From Daucus carota subsp. sativus (Eukaryota > Streptophyta > Magnoliopsida > Apiales > Apiaceae), in the NCBI RefSeq assembly GCF_001625215.2, contig NC_030387.2:36603606-36667605 (forward strand): a stretch of 64,000 bases of DNA, written 5' to 3'. The notes beneath the pieces are model-generated. The model did no database searches. It worked only from the letters and a program-made list of their open reading frames with translations, and was not told the DNA's origin. Positions 61,559 through 64,000 of the stretch are shown here, piece after piece; position 1 is the stretch's first letter, and the number at the start of each line of letters is the position of its first letter. The position numbers and the translations under genes were made by a program.

Positions 61559-63767
61559 TTAGATAAACTTAAACTTCTTTGCCACATCAATTGCGTTATA
61601 CTCAGGCCCTAATTTAATGAATGCCTTCTTGGTACCAGCAAAGGTGGTTAATGTATTAACTTTTCTGGTCCTAATTTTGCAAATCATCTCAAAAGCATCC
61701 TTTATATTTGCTTTGTTCGAACGTACATCCACCAGAAACACCAATGTATTGTTTTCTATCATGTTCTTCATCGCAGATTCAGTAACAAGTGGATACATGA
61801 GTACCTGATACTGATCAAGCGAGTTCTTCAGAGGAGCAACAATAAAAGGAATTGCTGAGTTTCTTTGATTTGCTGTCTTTCGCTTGGGATTCATGGCTGA
61901 TACTCCAGTCTCCTCTGCATCCTTTTTCAGGGTGGCTGCACCGCATTTCACTGATCTAGCAGGCATCAAGGACTCTGTCATTCGTTCTATGGCACTTATG
62001 GAAGTTTCTTCTATATCAATGCAGGCTAAGAGGGTTGAATCCCTCTTAATATATTGAGTTCTTGCTGGAGTGGAGATGTTATGTCTTTTCTGAGGTTTAT
62101 GATCCTTAATACACCAAAAAGACAAAATCATTATTATCAAAGAAAATTCAAATTTTAATTTAGGAATCAATCTATGATTAGAAGAACATAATATATACAT
62201 ATTGCAATCGGTTTGTATTGGTCACTAGTCTTTTATCAGCCTTGCTTTCTTATCTCCAAGTTTTTCCTTATTCCCACCAAATTAGGCAACCAAAATGAAT
62301 GATATTGTGGCCAAGCAAGAAAAATGCAACACTCATATACTTATGTTGTTATATATAACTACTTGCTCATGGAATGGCAGTGAATGAATCTTTTAAACGA
62401 GAAGGATGTAGTCTAAGAGAGTGTGTATCAAGATGGTAAGCACAGCACTGTTGCATATAGAGATGGTATACATAATAATGCAGTTGCTTGTCACATAAGC
62501 AATCTTATTATGCAAGGTCTATGCAACAAAGATGGTTAATAGTATGCAAAAGCAACCACACTACCACAGTATCGGGGATCAAACTTGAACATGTGTAGCA
62601 CTACATCCTATTCTAACATATTTGCTCAAAATAACACCAAAGTTCTCCTAAAACCTCGAGGAATTAGGAGGAAATCTTATATTTATACATAGGGTAATAT
62701 CCCAGCAACCTTATTGTATTGCTATTTCACTACATGGAAATGTTAAATCTTCATTAAAATTTAAAAGATTGGTGTTCCTCTTGTGCTCTATTTGCTCAAA
62801 GATAAATGGCATAGGAAAGGAATGGAAAAAGAAGTTGTGAACAGATTTTGATGGGGGAGAAAAGGATAGGAGGGTAGAGTGAACTAAAATGAGGGAGTGC
62901 AAATATATTGAGATGAATTTTGTTAATAAAACGAGCAAGAAGAGATAGGTTGAGCTCTGAGTTATATTGCTTGGAATAAAATGGAGATAAAAAAAATGGA
63001 AATTACAAACACTCACTAACAATTTCATTCTATTTCCTCCCAATTTCATTCACCCTAGCCAAACACAAAACTAATTTATCGATAACACCAATTTCTTCAT
63101 TGTTATAAGTATTATTAAATCACTTTTTTAGAGGCAATGTAAGACCTGGTCATGGGAAGGGATGAACCATTGCCACTGATATCTTCATTTCGTTCTATGT
63201 ATTATCAATTTACCTTAGCTAGGTCATAAGTACGCATTATAACATCATAACAAATAACGAAAATAAATTTCGAAACAAAATGATCTTCATCTGGTCAAGC
63301 AGGATAGAAGGTCAACTCATTCAACCCAAATAATCTTGCAATTCTCATGTCCACTATCACTTCCTGTTATCTCATTTTCCCACTAAAAAAAATGTACAAT
63401 TTTTTTCAATAATAACAACATTTGTTCCCTCATTCCACATGTTACCATAACAATTTATTTATTTCAAAGTTACATATGAAAGGAAAAAAACTGATTTATT
63501 GATAAAATCGAAAACATTTTAATATATATATTTACATACAGGCAAGGAAATCAATCTCACCGAAAGAGTGTGGTATGGCTGAACGGAGAAACAGGAATTA
63601 AGGTTGACGGAAATTAAAGCCGCCGTAGATATAGAAGAGGTTATTGGAGTTGTGATCGGTAATGAAATATGAGACTTGCCCGTGTAAAGATAGCTGCTCA
63701 TGTTCCGACAATCAACTAAATTGAAGCTGTTAAACAACCCATAATCTTGTTTAACTGAAATCATCAT
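61559..63767 (-). CDS. Candidate chimeric protein with C-terminal uL23 (RPL23A-like) domain
   Basis: Exons 63561-63767 (TTTCG|GTGAGA donor) and 61559-62104 (TTAAG|GAT acceptor) join at phase 0 to give 250 residues. Residues about 164-250 are a diverged eukaryotic uL23/RPL23A domain: SLDQYQVLMYPLVTESAM, ENNTLVFLVDVRSNKANIKDAF, RTRKVNTL, GTKKAF and YNAIDVAKK align with RPL23A from memory. Genuine RPL23A has a short Lys-rich N-terminus. Here the N-terminal 160 residues are unrelated, with a Ser/Thr-rich first 69 residues poor in acidic residues (transit-peptide-like). The domain is intact in frame but has many substitutions. It may be a diverged paralogue, a chimeric gene or an old retroposed copy that kept its frame. 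The 1.46 kb intron is a prediction; the second exon is firmer than the first. Confidence 0.6.
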
Positions 63768-64000
63768 CTGCTTATTATGATTTCGGTGATTACAAGTGGT
63801 GTAAGAACAATTGTTTAGGGTTTATGTGGATTAACACAAGGGCCTACACAAATTTTGAAATACAACTGATATTTGTGTATTGCAAATGGAAGACGGGCCT
63901 AAATTATCAAAAAGAAATAATATATGGGCCTGGGTATGTAATGAAAAAATCAATTCTGCATAAACAAAAAGCCCAGTTGGCCCAAGAATTGGGTCACTAG
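63768..64000. other. Upstream region at the right window edge
   Basis: Likely promoter or 5' leader of the uL23-domain gene candidate. No TATA box or other feature was confidently recognised. Confidence 0.35.

Noticed and set aside
1-64000. CRISPR arrays, bacterial operons or rRNA genes
   Set aside because: Nothing of the kind is present; repeats in the window are transposon or microsatellite repeats of a plant nuclear genome.

Overview
The window reads as nuclear DNA of a flowering plant, most likely a eudicot. The evidence is AT-rich spacers, GT-AG introns, plant-only gene families (U-box/ARM protein, DUF313-type B3 protein, ACR four-ACT protein, plant bZIP) and plant transposon families (copia, Athila-like Ty3/gypsy, L1-type LINE, MULE, hAT, Stowaway-like, Helitron). 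I could not fix genus or family from the sequence.

Layout. 1-14470 is a nest of two LTR retrotransposons, both on the minus strand. A copia element runs from its 5' LTR at 14470 down past the left window edge. It is split by a 10.1 kb Athila-like Ty3/gypsy element (2526-12655) with near-identical 1293 bp LTRs and a perfect 5 bp target-site duplication. 14471-32648 is gene-sparse. It holds a B3-domain gene (15574-16779, minus), a small two-exon basic protein gene (21318-22131, minus) and an intronless U-box/ARM E3 ligase gene (26087-27436, plus). 32649-42418 is the best gene block: an EngB-type GTPase (minus, four exons), divergent from a BSD-domain gene (plus, three exons), then an ACR-type four-ACT protein gene (minus, seven exons). 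The exon phases I worked out by hand close without a stop in all three.

42419-64000 is mostly DNA-element territory with two more gene candidates. It has a 5'-truncated LINE with an open zf-RVT/RNase H frame next to a possible minus-strand promoter (about 47.6 kb), a Stowaway-like MITE, a 1004 bp hAT-like element inside an older MITE, and an intronless bZIP gene (52890-53486). It also has a complete MULE with about 215 bp inverted repeats, a 10 bp target duplication and a captured LINE fragment (53820-54912). A non-autonomous Helitron with internal tandem repeats follows (56778-58608). The last gene is a two-exon candidate whose C-terminal third is a diverged ribosomal protein uL23 (RPL23A) domain (61559-63767, minus).

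The genes do not form a pathway. They are ordinary dispersed plant genes for ubiquitination, organelle GTPase function, transcription and amino-acid sensing, separated by transposons. The most unusual items are the uL23-domain chimera, the MULE that captured part of a LINE, and the Helitron with two nested 5' ends sharing one 3' terminus. I found no clearly new multi-gene system. All identifications come from reading the sequence and recalling families; no searches were run.
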